From Marinobacter sp. ELB17 (GTDB lineage: Bacteria; Pseudomonadota; Gammaproteobacteria; Pseudomonadales; Oleiphilaceae), in NCBI RefSeq assembly GCF_000169375.1, contig NZ_AAXY01000002.1, positions 124,001 to 188,000 on the forward strand: a stretch of DNA of 64,000 bases, read 5' to 3'. The notes below the pieces were generated by a model. The model ran no database searches. It had not been told where the DNA came from and saw only the letters and a list, made by a program, of their open reading frames with translations. Positions 19,083 through 26,761 of this stretch are shown here, piece by piece. How positions within the stretch are numbered: position 1 is the stretch's first letter; the number at the start of each line of letters is the position of its first letter. Made by a program: the position numbers and the translations under genes.

Positions 19083-19762
19083 GCGGTAGAGGATGAAAGC
19101 CAGACGTCGTATTCGGAGAAGTACCCGCTGCCAGTGGCAACTTCCAGACTTCCAGTTCTACCTTGCTGTTTGGCTCTACGGTGCGAATCATCGCCGGGTG
19201 GTCGTCGTTAATGGACCATAGGCGATAGTGGCCGTCAGTTTTGTCTTCGCGCACAAAAACGCCGCCGGCGTTGGCAGGTTACAATTCAGGTTCCGGTACG
19301 CCCACCAATAGCCTGCATCAGGGTGCTGAAGTCAGGTTGTCCAGCCATTGCTCGGCAGGCTGGCCGAAGTTGATTGCACCCTTTCCACGCCGGTGGCAAT
19401 AGTCGTGGTGCAATTTTCTGGCCAACAAGGTACGAATGCTGTCTATTTCAATGATTTCCTGAGGCTGGGGGTTAGCCACACAGGGGCGCAAAATAAAGCC
19501 GACCCGGGGGCGGTGGTAATGCCTGCACCAATCTGACCCACGCCGGCTTTTTGTGGGCAATACCTGCATGAAACCCAGCACCGGGCCACACATATCTTGC
19601 CAGGCGATCGAAAGTATTTTGGGTACTGGTTCAGAACGCATATTATGCGTGCCAAAAAGTGACTTACGGTCGTTTCTGGGTGTAAACCAAATGACAGCGT
19701 TACAGTGCTTGGCACATATGTGTCACATAGTCGTCACAGAGCTTTTCTGCTAACCCAAACAC
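19083..19762 (-). pseudogene. Decayed coding remnant(s), identity uncertain
   Basis: This stretch has no intact gene, but the minus strand carries several short open pieces in different frames. The piece at about 19085-19262 (RLWSINDDHPAMIRTVEPN followed by VELEVWKLPL) faintly resembles the C-terminal domain of allophanate hydrolases, which carries a VEVW-L-P motif. Pieces at 19318-19715 look protein-like (AWQDMCGPVLGFMQVLP) but change frame. I read it as a frameshifted relic; it could also be simply non-coding sequence. Confidence 0.3.
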
Positions 19763-19800
19763 GAAAAAGGCAGACCAGTAAGTTACCGGTCTGCCTTTCT
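19763..19800 (-). terminator. Intrinsic terminator of the initiator tRNA gene
   Basis: On the minus strand a long stem, GGCAGACCGGT paired with ACTGGTCTGCC, is followed by TTTTTC. It lies 7 bp past the CCA end of the tRNA. Confidence 0.75.
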
Positions 19801-19806
19801 ATTATA

Positions 19807-19883
<77 letters not shown>

Positions 19884-20248
19884 TCAAACTGTGAGAACTT
19901 TATACTATGAATACACCGTCAGGTCGGACTCATAAGCCGAAGGTCGTCTCTCCCTTCGTCTTTCAGGGTAATAGGAGCCCGAAGAACTACCAGAATGCTC
20001 CACCCCGCATCAAACTTGTTGTTAACTGAAAGATTTTTGATCTGCTTCCGGCTAACGAGGAGCGCATATTACGGGCTGATTGCCCTGGTGTCAAAGGCTA
20101 AATTTGTATTCGTTATGTAAGCCTTCCAACCGCCAATACTGTTTGCCAATAAAGCTTCGATTAGCGCCGGGAGCTATGCTTGCGGGTATGATGAATAATC
20201 GTATCTTGCGTTAAATATCGTCACGAACATCGCCAGAGGACCACTGCC
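19884..20248. other. Intergenic region with broken copies of the initiator tRNA
   Basis: No protein gene is visible. At 19964-20016 the minus strand repeats the 5' half of the neighbouring tRNA-fMet: a 19-base identical run (CTCCACCCCGCATCAAACT on the plus strand) plus a diverged D-arm and an altered anticodon region. At 19924-19947 the plus strand carries the anticodon arm in the opposite orientation (CTCATAA loop, AAGGTCGT). Neither can fold as a tRNA. The remaining 230 bp before the reductase gene holds its promoter. Confidence 0.7.
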
Positions 20249-21652
20249 ATGTCGGATCTGTACTTCAAACTGATCAACACCTCATTAGGGCAAACCGCAG
20301 CCAATACTCTGGGCTTACCCGCTCCGGTCCCTTTGCGGCGGCTAAAACGGGTCGACCAGCCGTTTATTGAGGGCGATGTTCTGCTGGGTGCGGCCGGCGG
20401 TGGGAAGCTGATTTCTGAGGTGGGGCGAACACTGGGCGCCAGTGCGGCCAAGCTCTATCACGCCAGCGGCGATAAACGACTGGTGGATTCAGCCAAGGCT
20501 GGAAACCGGACAAAGCCCATGGTTCTGCCGCTGAGCAAGCCTGGCAACTTTTCTGCCCTGGTGTTTGACGCCAGCGGCATCAAAACGCCCGACGAGCTGA
20601 GCGGGATGTATCAGTTTTTTCACGCCAGTATAAAAAGCCTGGCTCAACACGGGCGGGTGCTGGTTCTAGGCCAGCCCGTAAAGAACTGCCGCAAACCGGC
20701 CCATGCAGCGGCACAACAGGCGTTAGACGGGTTCGTGCGCAGCGTCGCGAAAGAAATTGGCAACAAAGGTGCCACTGCAAACCTGTTAAGGGTAGCCACG
20801 GGCGCCCAAAGCAACCTGAACTCCAGCCTGCGGTTTTTTCTGTCTGCAAAATCAGCGTATGTGTCCGGACAGGTTGCCCAGATCGATAAAAGTACCAGCG
20901 CGGCAGTCTCCAACCCTGTGGCGCCTCTCACCGGCAAGCTGGCCCTGGTGACCGGCGCGGCCCGCGGTATTGGCTTGGCCATCGCACAAACCCTGAGCCG
21001 CGACGGCGCTACCGTCATCGGAGTGGACTTACCCGCCGCACGACAGGAATTACATCAACAGATGCAAAGCCTGAAAGGCCATGCCCTGGCGCTGGACATT
21101 ACCGAAGCCGATACGCCCCAGGTGATTGCCACGTTTATTGAGCAGCTCGGTGGCTTGGACCTACTGATTCACAATGCCGGCCTTACCCGCGACAAAACCT
21201 TGGGCAATATGCCAGAACAGTCTTGGAACGCGGCCATCAGTGTGAATTTGACAGCGGCCATGGCCATTACCGAAAGAATTCAACGGCATGAGTTATTGCA
21301 CGCTAACGGGCGCATTGTGTGCCTGTCATCGGTTAGCGGTATTGCCGGCAATCGCGGGCAAAGCAATTATGCTGCGGCAAAAAGCGGGCTTATTGGCTAT
21401 GTACAGGCTGAGGCTCGGCAGCTCAAAAACGGCACCACTATAAACGCGGTTGCGCCCGGATTTATTGAAACTAACATGACAGACGCCATGCCCATCGCCG
21501 TTCGCGAAGCGGGGCGGCGCATAAACAGCTTGTCCCAAGGGGGGCAGCCGGTGGATGTGGCCGAAACCGTCAGCTGGCTTTGCAGCCCTGGGTCGGGTGG
21601 CTTAAACGGCAATGTGGTGCGGGTTTGCGGGCAGTCTTTACTGGGCGCTTAG
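20249..21652 (+). CDS. Two-domain 3-oxoacyl-ACP reductase (FabG4-like)
   Basis: This 467-residue protein belongs to the high-molecular-weight FabG group. The N-terminal 220 residues form a degenerate Rossmann/flavodoxin-like domain, and the C-terminal half is a full short-chain dehydrogenase with TGAARGIG, NAG, catalytic Ser in LSSVSGIAG and YAAAK. It should reduce 3-oxoacyl thioesters with NAD(P)H. The ATG at 20249 has AGAGGA nine bases upstream. A bidirectional terminator follows. It stands alone, so its acyl substrate is not shown by context. Confidence 0.87.
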   Translation: MSDLYFKLINTSLGQTAANTLGLPAPVPLRRLKRVDQPFIEGDVLLGAAGGGKLISEVGRTLGASAAKLYHASGDKRLVDSAKAGNRTKPMVLPLSKPGNFSALVFDASGIKTPDELSGMYQFFHASIKSLAQHGRVLVLGQPVKNCRKPAHAAAQQALDGFVRSVAKEIGNKGATANLLRVATGAQSNLNSSLRFFLSAKSAYVSGQVAQIDKSTSAAVSNPVAPLTGKLALVTGAARGIGLAIAQTLSRDGATVIGVDLPAARQELHQQMQSLKGHALALDITEADTPQVIATFIEQLGGLDLLIHNAGLTRDKTLGNMPEQSWNAAISVNLTAAMAITERIQRHELLHANGRIVCLSSVSGIAGNRGQSNYAAAKSGLIGYVQAEARQLKNGTTINAVAPGFIETNMTDAMPIAVREAGRRINSLSQGGQPVDVAETVSWLCSPGSGGLNGNVVRVCGQSLLGA

Positions 21653-21675
21653 CGCCGGCAATTATCATTGCACAT

Positions 21676-21712
21676 AAAAAAACGGGCAGCCTCAATGAGA
21701 CTGCCCGTTTTT
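21676..21712. terminator. Bidirectional intrinsic terminator
   Basis: A perfect stem AACGGGCAG / CTGCCCGTT with an A-run on one side and a T-run on the other lies between the FabG-like gene and the convergent tRNA cluster, and can serve both. Confidence 0.85.
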
Positions 21713-21718
21713 CAAATA

Positions 21719-21794
21719 TGGTGGGTGGTACTGGGATCGAACCAGTGACCCTCGCCTTGTAAGGGCGATGCTCTCCCAGCTGAGCTAACCACCC
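21719..21794 (-). tRNA. tRNA-Val (UAC)
   Basis: This 76-nt cloverleaf has anticodon UAC and encodes CCA. The acceptor stem GGGTGGT/ACCACCC differs from the second copy at 21945 by a compensated base pair. It is the last gene of a Val-Asp-Val cluster read on the minus strand. Confidence 0.95.
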
Positions 21795-21801
21795 AGATAG
21801 T

Positions 21802-21878
21802 TGGCGGAGCGGACGGGACTCGAACCCGCGACCCCCGGCGTGACAGGCCGGTATTCTAACCAACTGAACTACCGCTCC
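21802..21878 (-). tRNA. tRNA-Asp (GUC)
   Basis: This 77-nt cloverleaf has anticodon GUC, acceptor GGAGCGG/CCGCTCC and discriminator G followed by CCA, standard for bacterial tRNA-Asp. It is the middle gene of the tRNA cluster, only 7 bp from the first tRNA-Val. Confidence 0.95.
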
Positions 21879-21944
21879 GCAGCCATCCGGATTTACCCGA
21901 ATGCAATGTCAGGTGTTGTGCCTGACTGATCTTTAAAGGATAAG

Positions 21945-22020
21945 TGGTGGGCGGTACTGGGATCGAACCAGTGACCCTCGCCTTGTAAGGGCGATGCTCT
22001 CCCAGCTGAGCTAACCGCCC
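21945..22020 (-). tRNA. tRNA-Val (UAC), second copy
   Basis: This 76-nt copy has the same anticodon UAC as the copy at 21719. Its acceptor stem is GGGCGGT/ACCGCCC, a paired change relative to the other copy, which indicates both remain under selection. It is the first gene of the cluster in transcription order. Confidence 0.95.
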
Positions 22021-22196
22021 GCTTTGACCTTTCAAAGATTCACTGTTTGCATCTGCCGCTTGGCAAACGTGTCTCAAACAACTGAGCGGCGCATTCTAAG
22101 CATTTCTGCCCCGGTGTCAAATGTTTTGCCTAAAATTCCTTTAAAAAGCCGTCACGCCGGAAATTTGTTCATTCACTGACCTATTTACCGATCCGC

Positions 22197-23189
22197 CTAC
22201 TGGCTGGCGAGCTTCGCCTGCAGGTTATTCACTTCCTGCGACAATCGCACCAGGCGCGATGTCATTTGCGAACGCGACGAATCAATCACCTCAACGGTTT
22301 TTTTCAGCTCGGCGATTTCCCTCTGCACGGCGTCCGGCCCGTTACCACTGGTTGTGCTTGTAACCGCTTTTTCCAGGGCAGCAATACGGCTTTCAATACT
22401 GCTGGTGGTCAGTTTCTGTTCCTGCTCAAAACGGCGAATAGACGTCGCGATACGCTCGTCAATGCTTTTGGTTAAGGTATCGGTTTTCTGATTTGCCGCG
22501 GCCAGTTCGGTTTTAAGCGACGATGCGCTGGTCTGAACAACGCTCACTCTGGCCACCAGCTCGGCGCGCTCGCTCTGTTGCAGTTTTACGGCTTCGCTAA
22601 AAGCCGCTTCTGCGCTCGCCACCGAGGTCTGAACGCTCACCAAATCGTTACGATTTTTGCCCAGTGCCGTTTCAAGTTCGCTAATCGCAGCCGCTTGCTG
22701 CTCTAGCTGCTGCTTGTTGCGCTCATTGGCAATAACCCACAGCTTGCGAATTTCACTATCGGCGTTATCCAGCCGCGCCTTCTGTGACGCCAGTTGTTCA
22801 TCCAAAGACAAACCGGCTTGCTGGAGGTTTTCGCCAGTTTCAGACAAGGTACCTTCAAATCGCGCCAGCGCCAGCTTGCTTTGGCGTACCCAGCTGTCGG
22901 CTTCTTCCACCTGGTTTTCCAGTGCCTCAATACGCTGACCCTGAATGTACCAGCCGCCACCGGCCACGCACGCCAACAAGATAACCAGCAGCCACAAAAA
23001 CCCAGCGCCACCACTGCCATTACCTTGCGACCCGCTGCCGGCCGCGGCTTTCGGGGTTTCAGGGGCCTTCCCCGGCTTGCTCTGGCTGGTTGGCGCGGGT
23101 TTGGCGCTGCCCGCAGCCTTGGCAGAGCCCATTGGGCTATCCGGCCGCTCGGCTCTTAATTCATCTTTATCTGGTCGAATAGGTTCCAT
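22197..23189 (-). CDS. Single-pass membrane protein with long coiled coil
   Basis: This 330-residue protein has a Pro/Ala/Ser/Lys-rich cytoplasmic N-terminus (1-62), one membrane helix (FLWLLVILLACVAGGGWYI, about 64-82) and a long predicted coiled coil from about 85 to the end, rich in Glu, Gln, Ala and Lys. No enzymatic motif is visible. The layout suggests a periplasmic rod-like or scaffold protein. It is divergent from purE with about 110 bp between the starts. Function not recognised. Confidence 0.7.
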   Translation of the reverse strand: MEPIRPDKDELRAERPDSPMGSAKAAGSAKPAPTSQSKPGKAPETPKAAAGSGSQGNGSGGAGFLWLLVILLACVAGGGWYIQGQRIEALENQVEEADSWVRQSKLALARFEGTLSETGENLQQAGLSLDEQLASQKARLDNADSEIRKLWVIANERNKQQLEQQAAAISELETALGKNRNDLVSVQTSVASAEAAFSEAVKLQQSERAELVARVSVVQTSASSLKTELAAANQKTDTLTKSIDERIATSIRRFEQEQKLTTSSIESRIAALEKAVTSTTSGNGPDAVQREIAELKKTVEVIDSSRSQMTSRLVRLSQEVNNLQAKLASQ

Positions 23190-23298
23190 ATCGGGTCCTT
23201 AACTGAGTCGCTGTTCTGTGCTTGCGCCGCGCCGATTGCATGGCTTTGGGCCACATCATACAATAGGCGGCTTTCCAATCATCGAAGGATTGTTGCTT

Positions 23299-23790
23299 AT
23301 GCAACCGCTGGTAGGACTCATCATGGGTTCCAAATCCGACTGGCCCACCATGGAAAACGCCGCCAACATGCTCGACAAACTTGGCGTGGCCTATGAAACC
23401 AAAGTCGTTTCCGCCCACCGCACCCCCGACCTGCTGTTCGAATACGCCAAAACTGCAGCCGATCGCGGCCTGAAAGTTATCATAGCCGGCGCCGGCGGTG
23501 CAGCCCACCTACCAGGCATGGTAGCCTCGCAGACCTCCTTACCTGTGCTAGGCGTTCCCGTTCAGTCCAAAGCCCTGAACGGACTGGATTCACTGCTGTC
23601 TATCGTGCAGATGCCCGGCGGCATTGCCGTGGGCACTCTGGCCATCGGCAACGCAGGCGCCACTAATGCCGGTTTGCTGGCTGCACAAATTATTGGCACC
23701 TTTGACCCGACCGTGCGCCAAGCTGTTGACCAATTCCGCAGCACGCAAACACAAACGATTCTGGACAACCCGGACCCGGCGGTTCCGTAA
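23299..23790 (+). CDS. purE: N5-carboxyaminoimidazole ribonucleotide mutase PurE
   Basis: PurE (163 residues) converts N5-CAIR to CAIR in purine synthesis, acting right after PurK. The class I signature is complete: [17 protein letters not shown] with the catalytic His, and [13 protein letters not shown], then [22 protein letters not shown]. The ATG at 23299 has GAAGGA upstream. purK follows after 230 bp in the same direction, separated by a hairpin-rich repeat. Confidence 0.96.
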   Translation: MQPLVGLIMGSKSDWPTMENAANMLDKLGVAYETKVVSAHRTPDLLFEYAKTAADRGLKVIIAGAGGAAHLPGMVASQTSLPVLGVPVQSKALNGLDSLLSIVQMPGGIAVGTLAIGNAGATNAGLLAAQIIGTFDPTVRQAVDQFRSTQTQTILDNPDPAVP

Positions 23791-23867
23791 CGGTAGCGCC
23801 AGAATCAATAAGCGCATTTTCATCGACGCGCCCGATGCTGTAATGAAGCAAGCACCAAAGTCAGCCA

Positions 23868-23975
23868 GCACGGATGGGGTGGCACTTCCAAAACTGTGCG
23901 GAGCCATGGATGGCGGAGCTCAAGCCGCACAGGGACGTTTTAAGGCGTGTTTTGGAAGCGTTGCCCCATCCGTGC
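23868..23975. repeat. Nested inverted-repeat element between purE and purK
   Basis: Outer arms of about 27 bases (23868-23894 and 23949-23975) are inverted copies with a few mismatches, both carrying GCACGGATGGGG and CTTCCAAAAC. Inside lie a second stem TGTGCGG/CCGCACA and the near-palindrome GCCATGGATGGC. The whole folds as nested hairpins and looks like a small non-coding repeat or MITE. No second copy is seen in the window. Confidence 0.7.
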
Positions 23976-24020
23976 GAACACTCGAATCAAGTTGCGAATC
24001 AAAATGACAGGAGAAAACAA

Positions 24021-25139
24021 ATGAGAATTGGCGTACTAGGCGCCGGCCAACTGGGAAGAATGCTCGCCCTGGCAGGTTACCCACTGGCCAAAGACTTTGT
24101 ATTCTACGACATGTCAGGCAGCCCCAGTGCCGGCATAGGCGAAACCATCAGCGACCCTAAAGGCCAAAGGCTGGACGAGTTTCTGAGCAAGGTTGACCGC
24201 GTAACTTACGAATTTGAACACCTACCGGTAGAAGTCGCCGAAAAGATTGCAGCGAAAACCACCGTGCACCCCTGCCCCCGCGCATTGCGGATATGCCAGA
24301 ACCGCGAAGCCGAAAAAACACTGTTTGGCCAGCTGGGCATTCCTACACCGCAATGGAAAATCGCAGACAGCGCCGAAACGCTGCGGGCCGCCGCTGAAGA
24401 GCTCGGCTGCCCGGTAGTCGCCAAGTCCAACACCGAAGGTTACGACGGCAAAGGCCAGGCAGTATTGAAAAGCTCGGAAGACGCCGCCGCTGCCTGGCAG
24501 AGCATCGGCCACCCACGCCTGATGGTCGAAAAGTTCGTCGACTTCAGCCGCGAACTGTCGATTATTGCCGTGCGCGCCGAATGCGGCGATGTGGCGTTTT
24601 ACCCCATGGCGGATAATGACCATCATCAGGGCATTCTGCGCTACTCCGTTGCCCCGGCGCCAAAATTACAACCCCACCTGCAAAGCGAAGCAGAAGACTA
24701 TATTCGCGGCTTACTGACCGAATTGGACTACGTGGGCGTATTAACACTTGAGCTGTTTGAAACACCAAACGGCCTGGTAGCCAATGAAATGGCTCCGCGA
24801 GTGCACAACTCCGGGCACTGGACCATAGAAGGCGCCATGACCAGCCAGTTCGAAAATCATGTACGTGCCGTCAGCGGACACGCTCTGGGTAATGTGGAGC
24901 CACGGGGGGTCAGCTGCATGATCAACATTATTGGCGAGCACGGCGAAATCGAACGGATTTTACAACTGCCCTACGCCCATGTTCACCTGTACAACAAGCA
25001 GGAGCGACCTGGCCGCAAATTGGGCCACGTGAATATTCTGGCCGACAGTTACCAGGAGCTGGTATGGCGGGTTCTAAATTGCGCTCAATTTTTGCCCGGT
25101 TGCCCGGAATTTAACAGCTCCTTAATTTCAAAGGGTTGA
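24021..25139 (+). CDS. purK: N5-carboxyaminoimidazole ribonucleotide synthase PurK
   Basis: PurK (372 residues) carboxylates AIR to N5-CAIR using ATP and bicarbonate. It has the ATP-grasp layout: Rossmann-like start IGVLGAGQLGRML, VTYEFEHLP, ATP-binding PVVAKSNTEGYDGKGQ, and ELFETPNGLVANEMAPRVHNSGH. The ATG follows an AGGAG. Upstream in-frame codons run through the repeat element and are not part of the gene. It works with purE just upstream. Confidence 0.96.
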   Translation: MRIGVLGAGQLGRMLALAGYPLAKDFVFYDMSGSPSAGIGETISDPKGQRLDEFLSKVDRVTYEFEHLPVEVAEKIAAKTTVHPCPRALRICQNREAEKTLFGQLGIPTPQWKIADSAETLRAAAEELGCPVVAKSNTEGYDGKGQAVLKSSEDAAAAWQSIGHPRLMVEKFVDFSRELSIIAVRAECGDVAFYPMADNDHHQGILRYSVAPAPKLQPHLQSEAEDYIRGLLTELDYVGVLTLELFETPNGLVANEMAPRVHNSGHWTIEGAMTSQFENHVRAVSGHALGNVEPRGVSCMINIIGEHGEIERILQLPYAHVHLYNKQERPGRKLGHVNILADSYQELVWRVLNCAQFLPGCPEFNSSLISKG

Positions 25140-25233
25140 TCTGGCATAAAGCGGACCTATAGTTAGTAGGTGTAGCGAAGCACTGATAACGAAGCAATCT
25201 ATATAAAATCGAGAGAAAACGGAGAACGACCTC

Positions 25234-25812
25234 ATGGCCTTTGAACTACCTGCACTGCCGTACGAAAAAAATGCTCTGGAACCGCACATTTCCGCGGAAA
25301 CTCTGGATTATCACTACGGCAAGCATCACAACACCTATGTCACCAAGCTGAACGGCCTGGTTGACGGTACCGACGACGCCAACAAGTCGCTGGAAGACAT
25401 CATTAAAAGCGCCAGCGGCCCGCTGTTCAATAACGCAGCCCAGGTGTGGAACCACACTTTCTACTGGCATTGCCTGAGCCCCAACGGTGGCAACGAGCCA
25501 ACCGGCGCAGCGAAAGACGCCATTGAAAAAGCCTTCGGTTCTTTCGATGACTTCAAAAAAGAATTCAACGACAAAGCCGCCAACAACTTCGGCTCTGGCT
25601 GGACCTGGCTGGTTAAGAAATCCGACGGCAGCGTTGCCATTACAAACACCAGCAACGCAGAGACGCCACTGACTGGCGCAGACAAGCCTGTGCTGACGGT
25701 CGACGTTTGGGAACACGCCTACTACGTGGATTACCGCAACTCACGTCCAGATTACCTAGCCGCTTTCTGGAAGCTGGTAAACTGGGACTTCGTGAACAAA
25801 AATCTGGCTTAA
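25234..25812 (+). CDS. sodB: Superoxide dismutase (Fe), SodB
   Basis: This 192-residue cytoplasmic enzyme dismutes superoxide. Metal ligands are His in the LDYHYGKHH region, His in AAQVWNHTFYW, and Asp/His in VDVWEHAYYVDY. The AGGPLFNNAAQ-type active-site region (SGPLFNNAAQ) and the Gln placement fit the iron type. The ATG follows a GGAGA. Palindromic repeats and a terminator come after the stop. Confidence 0.95.
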   Translation: MAFELPALPYEKNALEPHISAETLDYHYGKHHNTYVTKLNGLVDGTDDANKSLEDIIKSASGPLFNNAAQVWNHTFYWHCLSPNGGNEPTGAAKDAIEKAFGSFDDFKKEFNDKAANNFGSGWTWLVKKSDGSVAITNTSNAETPLTGADKPVLTVDVWEHAYYVDYRNSRPDYLAAFWKLVNWDFVNKNLA

Positions 25813-25840
25813 GCAGGTCAAACCAGGGACGAGCCAAAAT

Positions 25841-25915
25841 AGAGGACGGATTTGAAATCCGTCCTCTAGCAAAGTAGACCGCGAAGATAGGGGGACAGAT
25901 TTCAAATCTGTCCCC
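25841..25915. repeat. Two palindromic repeat copies
   Basis: 25841-25867 has arms AGAGGACGGATTT/AAATCCGTCCTCT around one central base. 25891-25915 has arms GGGGACAGATTT/AAATCTGTCCCC. The first has changed in both arms together (CAG to CGG, with CTG to CCG, and GG to AG), so pairing is kept. A partial half copy (CTGTCCCCGGTTT) follows the second. Confidence 0.9.
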
Positions 25916-25937
25916 GGTTTCTGTCCCCGGTTTCACC

Positions 25938-25970
25938 CAAAAAAATGCCCGCCGAGTGCGGGCATTTTTG
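25938..25970. terminator. Intrinsic terminator after sodB
   Basis: Stem AAATGCCCGC/GCGGGCATTT with a five-base loop is flanked by an A-run and a T-run. Confidence 0.85.
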
Positions 25971-26047
25971 TGGGTGAAAAGCAGCGAACACCTGTATTTC
26001 CGAACAGAGTTGCCACACAGGTCAGTGTTTTTAAGCCATCAAGCCGC

Positions 26048-26121
26048 TAAACTCTATCGGGGACGGATTTCAAACCCGTCTCCGATAAAGTTTACTAGGG
26101 ACAGATTTGAAATCTGTCCCT
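26048..26121. repeat. Two more palindromic repeat copies
   Basis: 26048-26094 is an enlarged form: outer arms TAAACTCTATCGG/CCGATAAAGTTTA surround a diverged core GACGGATTT/AAACCCGTC. 26097-26121 is a standard copy, AGGGACAGATTT/AAATCTGTCCCT. Confidence 0.88.
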
Positions 26122-26161
26122 CGTTTTTGTCCCTGCTTTAAAAACACCAAAAGGACACGCC

Positions 26162-26746
26162 ATGACAACTACGATCGGCCTGATTATAATTGCCGCCATT
26201 GCCCTGTTCCTGATCATTATCTACAACCGGCTGGTGGCTTTGCGCAACCAGTTCCGCAACGGATTTGCGCAAATTGATGTGCAGCTGCAGCGCCGCCACG
26301 ACCTGATCCCTAATTTGGTAGAATCCGCCAAAGCCTATTTAAGCCATGAAAAAAACACCCTCACCCAAGTGATGAACGCCCGTAACAACGCCGTTGATGC
26401 ACAACAGGAAGCGGCTAAAAATCCCGATGACGGCAAGCGTATTCAACGCCTGGGCGGCGCCGAAAACATGCTGACCAAAGCCCTCGCCAACTTTTACGCC
26501 GTGGCCGAAAACTACCCGGATCTGAAGGCCAACGAAACTATTCAGCAATTGATGGAAGAGTTGTCCAGCACCGAAAACCGCGTGTCATTCGCACGCCAGG
26601 CCTATAACGATACAGTAATGACCTACAACACCTATCGCGAGCAGTTCCCCAACAACGTGATTGCCGGGTTGTTCGCCTTTCAAGAAACCTCGCAGCTGCA
26701 ACTGGAAACCCCGGAAGCTCGCCACGTACCCAAAGTCTCATTTTAA
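26162..26746 (+). CDS. LemA family protein
   Basis: This 194-residue protein has one N-terminal membrane helix (TIGLIIIAAIALFLIIIYNRL) and a helical bundle with the family motifs NQFRNGFAQIDVQLQRRHDL and FAVAENYPDLKAN-like sequence (FYAVAENYPDLKANE). LemA proteins sit in the inner membrane with a periplasmic domain; their exact role is unsettled. It is followed 15 bp later by an M48 metalloprotease gene, a recurrent pairing. Confidence 0.9.
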   Translation: MTTTIGLIIIAAIALFLIIIYNRLVALRNQFRNGFAQIDVQLQRRHDLIPNLVESAKAYLSHEKNTLTQVMNARNNAVDAQQEAAKNPDDGKRIQRLGGAENMLTKALANFYAVAENYPDLKANETIQQLMEELSSTENRVSFARQAYNDTVMTYNTYREQFPNNVIAGLFAFQETSQLQLETPEARHVPKVSF

Positions 26747-26761
26747 GCGGCGCCGACACCC

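Larger units (their letters stand above)
25813..26161. other. Intergenic region of repeats and a terminator
   Basis: This 349-bp gap between sodB and lemA holds four copies of the short palindromic repeat and one intrinsic terminator, each listed separately. No gene is seen. Confidence 0.85.
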
